Positions 22,838 to 30,434 of a stretch of 38,420 nt of DNA are shown one piece after another. The stretch covers positions 1 through 38,420 of the forward strand of contig JACQHH010000198.1 of assembly GCA_016199125.1 (NCBI GenBank), given 5' to 3'. Position 1 is the stretch's first letter, and each line of letters opens with the position of its first letter. The stretch comes from Candidatus Lambdaproteobacteria bacterium. Lineage in GTDB: Bacteria; SAR324; JACQKK01. The position numbers were made by a program, and so were the translations under genes. Below the pieces are notes generated by a model that worked only from the letters and a program-made list of their open reading frames with translations, searched no databases and was not told the DNA's origin.

Positions 22838-22872
22838 GCCCCTTCCGGCCACCGGCCTGAAGGGGCTTTTTT
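22838..22872 (+). terminator. Rho-independent terminator of tRNA-Asn
   Basis: GCCCCTTC (22838-22845) pairs with GAAGGGGC (22859-22866). An inner GGCC/GGCC stem has loop ACC, and TTTTTT follows at 22867-22872. This is the clearest terminator of the window. The following 22873-23090 shows no supportable gene. Confidence 0.93.
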
Positions 22873-23090
22873 GTCTGATTTGTCTGAATGGCCAGGAGAT
22901 CTGCTGGCGCGGCGCACGACTCGCCACCGGCAGCCGGAACAGGCCGCACAGGTCGCGTATCCAAGCAGTCATCGGGTGCGCCGCGCCTGGGCTGTGCCTC
23001 GCCCACGTGGAGCCGGAAAACGGGCGTGCGGCCGGTCGGCACAGGTCGGCGGCATCGATCCCGCGAGGCGTGTCCTCGCGTACCTGGACG

Positions 23091-23546
23091 TCACTGCCGC
23101 GTGACCGAGAAACTTCCCGTCTGTGGAGGGTCACAGTCGCCGTAGGACGCGTAGTTGCCTTCCGCGGTAAATCCCGCGAAAACCGCGGTGGCCGTCAGGG
23201 GACAGATGAGCGCGTTGAGGTTGAACGATGCCCCGTTGGTCGCGATGTTTATTTCGCCGGTCAGGCTGCCGCCGTTGACCGTTTCGGAGATTGGAAAGTT
23301 GACAGACCAGTTTCCGGACAACTGACTTCCATTGTGAGAGATGGTGAGCGTGATGTTGCCGGTGTTGTCGCTGGTCAACTCCTGAGCCGTCCCCGACCAG
23401 ATGCCACTGAGCGATGGCGAATCGCCGAGGTCATCGTCAACCAGGATGCATCCAGGCGTCAGGGCAACAAGCAGCAATGCCAGGGCGGCCAGCCGGCCGC
23501 GCCGGGGATTGGGCCTGCGGAACCCGCGCACACCGTTCGTGTTCAT
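23091..23546 (-). CDS. Small lipoprotein, unknown function
   Basis: The 151-residue precursor has a positively charged start, a hydrophobic core and a lipobox LTPGC (lipidated Cys33). The mature part begins ILVDDDLGDS; an Asp-rich start could favour inner-membrane retention if Asp+2-type rules apply, but Ile is at +2. The rest is rich in Gly, Ser, Thr and Asn in alternating strand patterns (GIWSGTAQEL, ITLTISHNGSQLSGNWSV). This is the look of a small beta-barrel or lipocalin-like fold found in many hypothetical proteins. The ATG at 23546 has AGGA at 7 bases; a GTG one codon earlier is less well spaced. It lies 54 bp downstream of the CsgG-domain gene and is probably in its operon. Confidence 0.75.
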   Translation of the reverse strand: MNTNGVRGFRRPNPRRGRLAALALLLVALTPGCILVDDDLGDSPSLSGIWSGTAQELTSDNTGNITLTISHNGSQLSGNWSVNFPISETVNGGSLTGEINIATNGASFNLNALICPLTATAVFAGFTAEGNYASYGDCDPPQTGSFSVTRQ

Positions 23547-23600
23547 CACGCATTCCTACTGCAAAGGTCGAGCGCATCCGGCGCGATGCGCGCCCGGGGC

Positions 23601-24488
23601 TCACCAGCGAAGCTCGTAGTGCACTTCGATGCGGCCGGGCAGCGCGGCCACGCGAAGCGGCGGTATTGCAGGATCGCTCCACGTGGCGCGTCTTGTCATT
23701 GGCTGCGGCGAGATGTACTGGGCGATCATGACGGCGCCGCCCGCGCCCAGCAGGATCGCGAGCGTCTGCAGGTTCCGGGCATCCTGGAGCTTGTCCCTGC
23801 TGTTCTCATAGAGCTGGAAGTCGAGGCGATCCCGGGCGGTATCGGCGTCGCTGTGCGCTTCCTCGTTGACGCTCCACGCCTGGAACTGCGTGGCCAGAGC
23901 CAACAGCAGCAGCGCCACACCCGTGTTGCGTGCCCAGCGCGGACCCTCCCGCACGACTTCCGGCGGCTGCTCGGCTGCCGCGACCCCGGCCACCTGGGCG
24001 GCGAGCCAGGGCACCTGGGTGTCGATGAACGACAGAAAGTCGCCCTGGAACGGGCGGGGCGTGATGGAGCGCATGATCTCCGCCGTGCTGCCGTCGATCA
24101 TCTCGACGGTCACCTGGGTGGCCCCCATGACCAGCACCAGCGTGCCGGTGACCACGTAGTCCACCCCTTTGAGCTTGCCGGCCTCGATGGCATCCCGCGG
24201 ATCGCCGAGCATCTGGCCCAGCTCGATTTCCCCCAGCAGCTTCTTGATTTGATCGCGGCTCATGACGCGAAACTGGCCGCTGTTGACAAGCTCGCTGCGC
24301 AGGCGGTTGGTCACGGCCCGGCCCTCGTACTCCCCAATTCCCTCCAGCGTAAAATCCCACACGGCAATGACGGTCCTGTTGTCCGGTGGCGTGGCCCGTT
24401 GTGCAGACGCGGCGCGTCCGTTCGTGTGCACTGCGATCAGCACCATAACCCACACCAAAACGAGACGAGAGACATTTGCGGGATTCAT
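23601..24488 (-). CDS. CsgG-like domain protein with C-terminal membrane segments
   Basis: The 295-residue protein starts with a signal peptide (about 1-29, cleaved near AASA). A domain resembling CsgG/LpoB-type proteins follows (about 38-145), with IAVWDFTLEG, a helix NRLRSELVNSGQFRVMSR, and the strands GVDYVVTGTLVLVMGATQVTVEMID. The second half is unlike CsgG: two hydrophobic segments (about 187-203 and 240-258) flank a charged linker. The CsgG core usually binds other envelope proteins, so a role in envelope assembly or sensing is likely but unproven. I start at the ATG at 24488 because it gives a clean signal; the ribosome site is weak. Other curli genes are absent. A lipoprotein gene follows 54 bp downstream. 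Confidence 0.75.
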   Translation of the reverse strand: MNPANVSRLVLVWVMVLIAVHTNGRAASAQRATPPDNRTVIAVWDFTLEGIGEYEGRAVTNRLRSELVNSGQFRVMSRDQIKKLLGEIELGQMLGDPRDAIEAGKLKGVDYVVTGTLVLVMGATQVTVEMIDGSTAEIMRSITPRPFQGDFLSFIDTQVPWLAAQVAGVAAAEQPPEVVREGPRWARNTGVALLLLALATQFQAWSVNEEAHSDADTARDRLDFQLYENSRDKLQDARNLQTLAILLGAGGAVMIAQYISPQPMTRRATWSDPAIPPLRVAALPGRIEVHYELRW

Positions 24489-24821
24489 GGCGGCAAGCTC
24501 ACTGCGTCGAAAGCCGGTGGGGACAAGCACTGCAAGACGCGCAGGCGTCCGCTCGACGCCATCGCTGCGGGAACGTCAGACACCCACCAACGCGCACGTG
24601 CCAAGCGCATCCGGAGCATCGCCGTCCTTTTCAATTATACTGCTTATGCATGAGACGGAGAAGGAGCGGGCCTGACGTTGGAGCCGCAAGCTCCCGGGGC
24701 CGTCGGTAAGTCGCCCGGGCTATGGAACTCCCGCCGGGCCGCTATTGCGGGCCTGGGCCCAGGTGGGTGATACTGCCGCATGGGCCGGCGGGTTGCCCGG
24801 CTGCCTCTGCCAGGACGTCCC
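24489..24821. promoter_or_regulatory. Divergent control region with possible overlapping -10 elements
   Basis: The interval between the CsgG-like and antiporter genes holds an unusually AT-rich patch at 24629-24650. On the reverse strand TATAAT is perfect (24634-24639), with a weak TTCTCC 17 bp upstream. On the forward strand TATACT (24635-24640) overlaps it. One patch could therefore serve both genes, with leaders of about 140-170 nt. No gene seen inside. Confidence 0.4.
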
Positions 24822-25790
24822 TTGATTCTTGCCATTGCATTGATTGTCGCCGGGCTGGCGTTGCTGGTCGTGGGGGGTGATTTCCTGGTGCGCGGCGCCA
24901 GCGGCATCGCCCTGCTGGCCAGGGTGACGCCGACCGTCGTGGGCCTGACCATCGTGGCCGCCGGCACCTCCATGCCGGAGATGGTCGTGTCCCTGCAGGC
25001 GGCCTTCGCAGGCAGCCCCGCCATGGCCATGGGCAACGTGGTGGGTTCCAACATCTTCAACATCGCCGCCATCCTGGGCATCGCCGCCCTCATCGCCCCG
25101 CTGCGCATCCAGGGCAATACGGTGCGCCTGGAATGGCCCGTGATGATGCTCTCCGCGTTCCAGTTGCACCTGCTGGCGCGCGACGGCGTGGTCGACCGGC
25201 TCGAAGGGGGGTTCTTCCTGGTGGCGCTGACGATCTTCATGACCTACACCGTGTGGATTGGGCGGCGTCAGGCCGCCCCGGTGGAGCAGGCGGAGTTCGC
25301 CAGCGAGATGGCCCAACTCGGCGCCGCGCGCGGCAAGCGGGCCTGGCTTTACAATTCCGGCCAGGTGGGGCTGGGCGTGGCGCTGTTGGTGGGCGGTTCC
25401 ACCGCCCTGGTGCACGGCTGCATCACCATCGCCCATGCCTCGGGCGTCTCCGAGGCGGTCATCGGGCTGACCATCGTGGCGGCCGGCACCAGCCTGCCGG
25501 AGTTGGCCACTTCCGCGGTGGCCTCGTGGCGGCGTCAGGACGACATCGCGGTGGCCAATGTGATCGGCTCCAACATCTTCAACGTGCTGGCCATTGTAGG
25601 TCTCACGGCCGCCGTGCAGCCGCTGCCGGTGCCCGCGGAAATCATCGCCCGCGACAACTGGTGGATGCTGGGCCTGTCCGTGCTGCTCTTTCCGCTGATG
25701 CGCTCGGGGATGCGCATCACGCGCGCCGAGGGCGCCGTGCTGCTGGCCGCCTTTGGCACCTACATGACCGTGCTCGTCGCCAGCCTCTAA
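24822..25790 (+). CDS. Calcium/sodium antiporter (CaCA family, YrbG-like)
   Basis: The 322-residue inner-membrane cation exchanger has about ten helices and the two inverted alpha repeats of the family. These are GLTIVAAGTSMPEMVVS with GNVVGSNIFNIAAILG in the first half and GLTIVAAGTSLPELATS with NVIGSNIFNVLAIVG in the second. The paired acidic Glu residues of PEM and PEL are the ion ligands. I prefer the TTG at 24822, 6 bases after AGGA, because it starts at the hydrophobic N-terminus as in YrbG. The ATG at 24780 would add 14 basic residues. It converges with the SLC13-type gene. Confidence 0.93.
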   Translation: MILAIALIVAGLALLVVGGDFLVRGASGIALLARVTPTVVGLTIVAAGTSMPEMVVSLQAAFAGSPAMAMGNVVGSNIFNIAAILGIAALIAPLRIQGNTVRLEWPVMMLSAFQLHLLARDGVVDRLEGGFFLVALTIFMTYTVWIGRRQAAPVEQAEFASEMAQLGAARGKRAWLYNSGQVGLGVALLVGGSTALVHGCITIAHASGVSEAVIGLTIVAAGTSLPELATSAVASWRRQDDIAVANVIGSNIFNVLAIVGLTAAVQPLPVPAEIIARDNWWMLGLSVLLFPLMRSGMRITRAEGAVLLAAFGTYMTVLVASL

Positions 25791-25928
25791 CCGGATACGG
25801 AACAACCGCGGAACGGCAGGCATCCGGGAGCGCTGCGCCGGGCAACGCGTGGTCCCGGTCGCCGCGGACGGCCGCCTGTGCTCAGGCACGGAAGGGATGC
25901 GGCGCGCGTCAGCCGGCGTCGGCACGGC

Positions 25929-27695
25929 TCAGAAGGGCCACACCAGCGGCGTCAGCGTGCAGGTGATGGCCCACAGCAGCAGGTTCAGCGGAATGCCCAT
26001 GCGCAGGAAATCGCCAAAGCGGTAGCCGCCGGGGCCATAGACCATGAGATTGGTCTGGTAGCCCAGGGGCGTGGCAAACGCGGCCGAAGCGGCGATCATC
26101 AGGGCGATGGCGAAGGGCTGGTGGCTCACGTGCAGCGCCGCCGCCGTGGCCATGGCGATGGGAAACATGATGATGGCCGCGGCGTTGTTGGTGACCAGCT
26201 CCGAAACGCCCATGGTCACGCCGTAGATCAGGATCAGCGCCAGCCAGGGGTTGTTGCCCGCCGGACTGAGCAGCAACCGGGCGGTGATCCCCGCGGCCCC
26301 GGTCTCCTCCAGTGCGCGCCCCAGGCCGAAGGAGGCGCCGATGGCCAGCAGCAGGGGCCAGTCGATGCTGCGCCGCGCCGTCTCCTCGGAGCAGCAGCGC
26401 GTGAGCAGCATGGCCGCCGCCGCCAGGAACGCCGCCTGCAGCATGCTCAGCAGGCCCAGCGCCGCGACGGCCACCATGGCCACCAGGATGGCCGAGGCGA
26501 TGGGCGCCTGGCGCGTGGTGGGCGGCCCAGCCGCGTCCAGGCGGCTCACCAGGAAGAAGTCGCTGGAGTTGCGGTGGTGCTCCACGAAGGAGGGATGCGT
26601 TTCCAGCAGCAGCGCGTCGCCCGCGCGCAACACGATGTCGCCGATGCGCCCCGGCACCCGCTCGCCGTTGCGCGAGACGGCGATCACCACGGCGTTGTAC
26701 CGCGTGCGAAAGCGCCCCTCGCGCACGGTCTGGGCGATGAGCGGGCAGGTGGGCGAGACCACCGCTTCGGCAAAGCAGCGTTGGGCCCGGTGCGAATCGA
26801 GCTTGAACACTTGGCGCGTGGCCAGTTGCAGCCCCGGGATGCGCTGCAGGTCCACCACCGAATCCACCACGCCCACAAACACGAGCTGGTCGTTGGCCTC
26901 CATGCGTTCCGCCGGATCGACCATGGGCAGCAGCAGGTCGCCCCGATGGATTTCCATCAGGAACAGCCCCGGCAGGTGCCGCAGACCCGCATCCTCGATG
27001 GACTTGCCCACCAGCGGCCCCTTGGGCGTGACGATCATTTCGGCGGTGTATTCCCGCGGGTCCGCCGGCACGCCCAGGTCCACGGTGTGGTCGGGCAGCC
27101 AGTAGCGCCCGGCGAGCAGCAGGTACACCATGCCCGCCAGCGCGCAGGGCAGGCCGACCCAGGTGATGTCGAACAGGGCCATGCCGGGCTTGCCCGTGGC
27201 CACGAGCATGCCGTTGACCACCAGGTTCGTGCTGGTGCCGATCATGGTGCACAGCCCCCCCAGGATGGCCGTGTAGCTCAGGGGCAGCAACAGCTTGGAA
27301 GGGGCGATGTGCGTGGCCTTGCACCAGTCCATGACCACGGGCATGAGCATGGCCACCACGGGCGTGTTGTTGAGGAAGGCGCTGCCGGCGATCACCGGCA
27401 GGGCCAGGCGCGCCTGGGCCCGCAGCACCGTGCGCGGCCGGCCCAGCGCCCGTTGCACCAGGGCGGCCAGCACGCCGGTCTGGCGCAGCCCCGCGGCCAC
27501 GACGAACAGCACGCCGACCGTAATCAGCCCGTCGTTGGAAAATCCCGCCAGCGCGGCCCGGGGGCTGAGCACGCCCGAGACCAGCAGGATGGTCAGGCCG
27601 CCCATGAGGATCAGGTACGGGGCCAGCCGGGTGCGCGCCAGCAGCACCAACACCAACACCACCACACCCGAGGCAATCCAGGCTTCCGTGCTCAC
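25929..27695 (-). CDS. SLC13-type permease with two TrkA-C (RCK_C) domains
   Basis: The 588-residue inner-membrane transporter of the DASS/CitM-like group moves divalent anions such as sulfate or dicarboxylates. Helical blocks at about 5-200 and 400-588 flank a soluble region (about 210-390) with two RCK_C repeats. The repeats are marked by GKSIEDAGLRHLPGLFLMEI and the later RTRYNAVVIAVSRNGER with IVLRAGDALLLE. Transport motifs SAFLNNTPVVAML and VTNNAAAIIMFP are visible in the two helical halves. Substrate cannot be assigned. The GTG at 27695 has GGAG at 7 bases; an ATG at 27713 and a TTG at 27731 are alternatives without good sites. It lies 167 bp downstream of hflC on the same strand. Confidence 0.9.
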   Translation of the reverse strand: MSTEAWIASGVVVLVLVLLARTRLAPYLILMGGLTILLVSGVLSPRAALAGFSNDGLITVGVLFVVAAGLRQTGVLAALVQRALGRPRTVLRAQARLALPVIAGSAFLNNTPVVAMLMPVVMDWCKATHIAPSKLLLPLSYTAILGGLCTMIGTSTNLVVNGMLVATGKPGMALFDITWVGLPCALAGMVYLLLAGRYWLPDHTVDLGVPADPREYTAEMIVTPKGPLVGKSIEDAGLRHLPGLFLMEIHRGDLLLPMVDPAERMEANDQLVFVGVVDSVVDLQRIPGLQLATRQVFKLDSHRAQRCFAEAVVSPTCPLIAQTVREGRFRTRYNAVVIAVSRNGERVPGRIGDIVLRAGDALLLETHPSFVEHHRNSSDFFLVSRLDAAGPPTTRQAPIASAILVAMVAVAALGLLSMLQAAFLAAAAMLLTRCCSEETARRSIDWPLLLAIGASFGLGRALEETGAAGITARLLLSPAGNNPWLALILIYGVTMGVSELVTNNAAAIIMFPIAMATAAALHVSHQPFAIALMIAASAAFATPLGYQTNLMVYGPGGYRFGDFLRMGIPLNLLLWAITCTLTPLVWPF

Positions 27696-27862
27696 GCTGC
27701 CGCTCCGCTCCATGATCGACGCCGGGCGCAACGCCGGCCGTTACCCCGTCCACACGCCGGTGCGCCGGGACAGACGCGGCGCCATCAACGGCGCAGCGCC
27801 AACCAGCCATTGTACAAGATGCTGCCCTGGGCCGAGGGTCCCCGCCGCCGGCCCGTTGGGGG

Positions 27863-28723
27863 TCAGGGCTTGCTGCGCACGGGAGACTCCAGGTACTGGA
27901 ACAGCGTCGAGTCGGCGGAGAGCACGAGCTGCGTGCCCTGTTGCAGGGAACTCTTGTAGGTCTCCAGGCTCTTGAGAAACGTGTAGAACTCCGGGTCCTT
28001 GTTCAGCGCCTCGGCGTAGATGCGGATCGCCTGCGCATCGCCCTCGCCGCGCAATGCCTCGCTCATGCGCCGGGCCTCGGCCAGCACGATCACCTTCTCC
28101 TTGTCCGTCTCGGCCTTGATTTTCAGCTCCTCCTCGCGCCCCTCGGAGCGGTAGCGCTTGCTGATGCGCTCGCGCTCGGCCTGCATGCGCGCGTAGATGC
28201 TGTCGGCGATCTCCCGCGGAAAATCCGTGCGCTTGATGCGCACGTCGACGATGTCCACGCCGAACTCGGCGGTCTTGAGCCGGGTCGATTCGGCCACCTC
28301 CGCCATGATCGGCTCGCGCTTTTCCGTGATGATGTCCGACTGATCGTGCGAGGCCACGACCTCGCGCAGCGCCGAGGAAATGATGGCGTCCAGCCGCGCG
28401 TTGGCCCGCGCCATGTCGCGCAGCGTCTGGAAGAACTTGAGCGGATCGGAAATGCGGTAGCGCGCATAGGTGTCCACCACCAGCGCCTTCTTGTCGCGGG
28501 TGAGGAATTCCGCCGGCTGCGCATCGTAACGCAGCAGGCGCTTCTCGTAGATGGTCACCTGCTGCACGAACGGCAGCTTCATGTGCAGGCCGGGCTCGCG
28601 CACGGAGCGCACGAACTTCCCGAATTCCAGCACGATGCCCTGTTCCGTCTCGTCGATGGTGAACAGGGAGCCGGAGAGCAGCAACAGGCCCACGATGACG
28701 ATGGCCAACATGGCGGCTTTCAT
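27863..28723 (-). CDS. hflC: HflC, SPFH-domain protease modulator subunit
   Basis: The 286-residue type II membrane protein forms a complex with HflK that regulates the FtsH protease. An N-terminal membrane anchor (about 4-23) is followed by FTIDETEQGIVLEFGKF and the SPFH domain. A long charged coiled coil includes IKAETDKEKVIVLAEA, and the C-terminal segment has GEGDAQAIRIYAEALNKDPEFY, a typical HflC feature. The ATG at 28723 follows GGAGG. Its start overlaps the hflK stop by four bases (ATGA), indicating translational coupling. Confidence 0.96.
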   Translation of the reverse strand: MKAAMLAIVIVGLLLLSGSLFTIDETEQGIVLEFGKFVRSVREPGLHMKLPFVQQVTIYEKRLLRYDAQPAEFLTRDKKALVVDTYARYRISDPLKFFQTLRDMARANARLDAIISSALREVVASHDQSDIITEKREPIMAEVAESTRLKTAEFGVDIVDVRIKRTDFPREIADSIYARMQAERERISKRYRSEGREEELKIKAETDKEKVIVLAEARRMSEALRGEGDAQAIRIYAEALNKDPEFYTFLKSLETYKSSLQQGTQLVLSADSTLFQYLESPVRSKP

Positions 28724-29778
28724 TGCCGACCTCCGTTCTGGGGATTGCCGGACTTGGCGTCCAGGGTCTTGAAAGGCAACAGGGGCAGCGCCTTGTCGGC
28801 GACCTCCCGCGACACGATCACCTTGTCCACCTTGGCCAGCACCTCGGCCATGGTCTCCAGGTACAGGCGCTGGCGGGTCACCGACTTGGCCACCTGGTAT
28901 TCCCGCAGCATGGAGAGAAACCGCGTCGTATCGCCCTGGGATTCGCGGATGCGGCTTTCCTTGTAGCCCTCGGCCTCGCGCAGCATCTGCTGGGCCTGGC
29001 CGCGCGCCTTGGGCAGCAGATCCTCCGCGTAGGACTTGGCCTCGTTGATGATGCGCGCGCGGTCCTCCTTGGCGCTCACCACGTCCTTGAACGAGGCCTG
29101 CACCGGCTCGGGCGGCTCCACCGCCTGCAGCTTGACCTCGGTGATCTGCAGGCCCGTGCGGTAGTTGTCCATGAGCTGCTGCAGGTGCACCTTGGTTTCC
29201 TCCTGCACGCGGGCGCGGCCCACCGTGAGAATGTCGTCGATGGTCATGCTGCCCACCACGCCGCGCAGGGCCGTCTCGGCCGCGTCGCGCAACGTGCGCC
29301 CCTCCGGCGAGTCGGTGGGGTCCCACACCTGGAACAGGTAATCGGGCAGGTCGCTGATGCGGTACTGCACCACCACCTGGATGTTCACCAGGTTCTCGTC
29401 GCCGGTGATCATCAGCGATTCCACCGGCACGGGCCTGATGAAGCTGGAGCTGCCGCTCTCCGCGGAGCGGAAGCCCAGCTCCATGCTGCGAATCTGGGCC
29501 ACGCGGGCCTTGTCCACGCTATCGACGGGCCAGGGCACGCGGAAGTGGATGCCTTCCTGCGTGGTGCCCACCATGGCGCCGAAGCGCCGCACCACGGCCA
29601 GCTCGCCCGGGTTGACGATGTAGATGCCGGTGAGCAGCCAGAGCGCCACGGCGATGAGCACGATGTAGAACCAGCTTTTGCGGGCTCCCCCCAAGCGGTC
29701 GCGCAAGGCACGCAGTCCTTGCAGTGTCTTTTCCAAGTCGGCGGGGCGCACGTTGGGGCCCCCGAATTGTCCGGCCAT
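28720..29778 (-). CDS. hflK: HflK, SPFH-domain protease modulator subunit
   Basis: The 352-residue partner of HflC has a shorter N-terminal tail than E. coli HflK, which usually carries a long Gly-rich stretch. It has one membrane segment (about 35-55), the SPFH motif NPGELAVVRRFGAMVGT, and EGIHFRVPWPVDSV, typical of HflK. The coiled region (EDRARIINEAKSYAEDLLPKARG) and the ending LLPFKTL follow. The ATG at 29778 lies just after AGGAGA. The upstream gene is on the opposite strand, and hfq/hflX, common upstream neighbours in proteobacteria, are absent. Confidence 0.96.
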   Translation of the reverse strand: MAGQFGGPNVRPADLEKTLQGLRALRDRLGGARKSWFYIVLIAVALWLLTGIYIVNPGELAVVRRFGAMVGTTQEGIHFRVPWPVDSVDKARVAQIRSMELGFRSAESGSSSFIRPVPVESLMITGDENLVNIQVVVQYRISDLPDYLFQVWDPTDSPEGRTLRDAAETALRGVVGSMTIDDILTVGRARVQEETKVHLQQLMDNYRTGLQITEVKLQAVEPPEPVQASFKDVVSAKEDRARIINEAKSYAEDLLPKARGQAQQMLREAEGYKESRIRESQGDTTRFLSMLREYQVAKSVTRQRLYLETMAEVLAKVDKVIVSREVADKALPLLPFKTLDAKSGNPQNGGRQ

Positions 29779-30126
29779 GCGTCTCCTGGGATTGATGCTG
29801 CGTCCACGATGCGCTGAACTGTCCGTTCTGAACTTCCACCCTAAACGTTCGCGGCGCCGATGAGCAATGCTTTCTCCGCAACGCGGGGCGCCGGGTGCCG
29901 CGCGCAACGTGGCGGTTCGCCCTGACGGATGCTAGGCTGGATCATCGGAGCCCAAGCGCCCGGATGCATTTCGTGAGGGCAGAACGCCCGACGTCCCGCC
30001 ACAGGCGCCGTCGCGGCACTCCATCGCAGGCAGGCGCCCTCCGCGGGTTGCCGCGTCGTCCGCTCGCCAGGCCGCCAGGGGCGACGGTGGCGGACGCTGC
30101 CCACCCCTCATTCTGGAGCGATCCCC
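29779..30126. other. Divergent intergenic region, no gene seen
   Basis: The 348 bp between hflK and the antitoxin-like gene are GC-rich. I find only a weak reverse-strand TTGCTC with TAGGGT 18 bp away (about 29840-29872) as a possible hflK promoter, and a GGAG site at the right end that belongs to the next gene. Confidence 0.4.
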
Positions 30127-30348
30127 ATGGGCGAAGGCCAAGCCCCCAACGAGCCGGTCAGCCTCGAAGCCATCCTGGAAGTGGTCTACATCTACTTCAA
30201 TGGCGATCGCGAGCGCGTGAACGGCTGGCTGAAGTCGCCCCACGAGGAACTGGGCGGGCTGGCGCCCCTGTCGCTGATCCAGCGCGGCAAGCCGGACAAG
30301 CTGGTGCGCGTGATCCGCACCATGCTCGGCGAGATCGAACGCCGCTGA
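30127..30348 (+). CDS. Small ParS/MbcA/Xre antitoxin-like protein (DUF2384-type)
   Basis: The 73-residue protein matches the C-terminal toxin-binding domain of the Xre/MbcA/ParS antitoxin group. It has a helix with FNGDRERVNGWL, then SPHEELGGLAPLSLI, an RGKPD turn and a last helix KLVRVIRTMLGEI. It lacks the N-terminal HTH that many such antitoxins have, and no RES-domain toxin gene lies next to it. A toxin-antitoxin role is therefore not supported here; it may regulate another target. The ATG at 30127 follows GGAG. It converges with the tetraheme cytochrome gene. Confidence 0.75.
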   Translation: MGEGQAPNEPVSLEAILEVVYIYFNGDRERVNGWLKSPHEELGGLAPLSLIQRGKPDKLVRVIRTMLGEIERR

Positions 30349-30434
30349 TCCCACCGCCAGGCGGCACCGGCCACCGGCTCATGCGGCGCGGGGCCGCTTG
30401 CAGTCGGCGCCGGGGCAGGCGTCCGGCTCCCCTC

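Noticed and set aside
22764-23042. Reverse frame of 92 codons ending in a Cys-Gly-Leu-Val-Val-Asn segment
   Set aside because: It translates the antisense of tRNA-Asn, a well-known source of false genes, and overlaps the terminator.
22753-23100. Integrated element next to tRNA-Asn
   Set aside because: tRNA genes are common attachment sites, but there is no integrase, no repeat of the tRNA 3' end seen nearby, and the following genes look chromosomal.
25878-27959. 693-codon forward frame opposite the SLC13-type permease
   Set aside because: His/Gln/Arg-rich shadow of a conserved membrane protein; no start signal.
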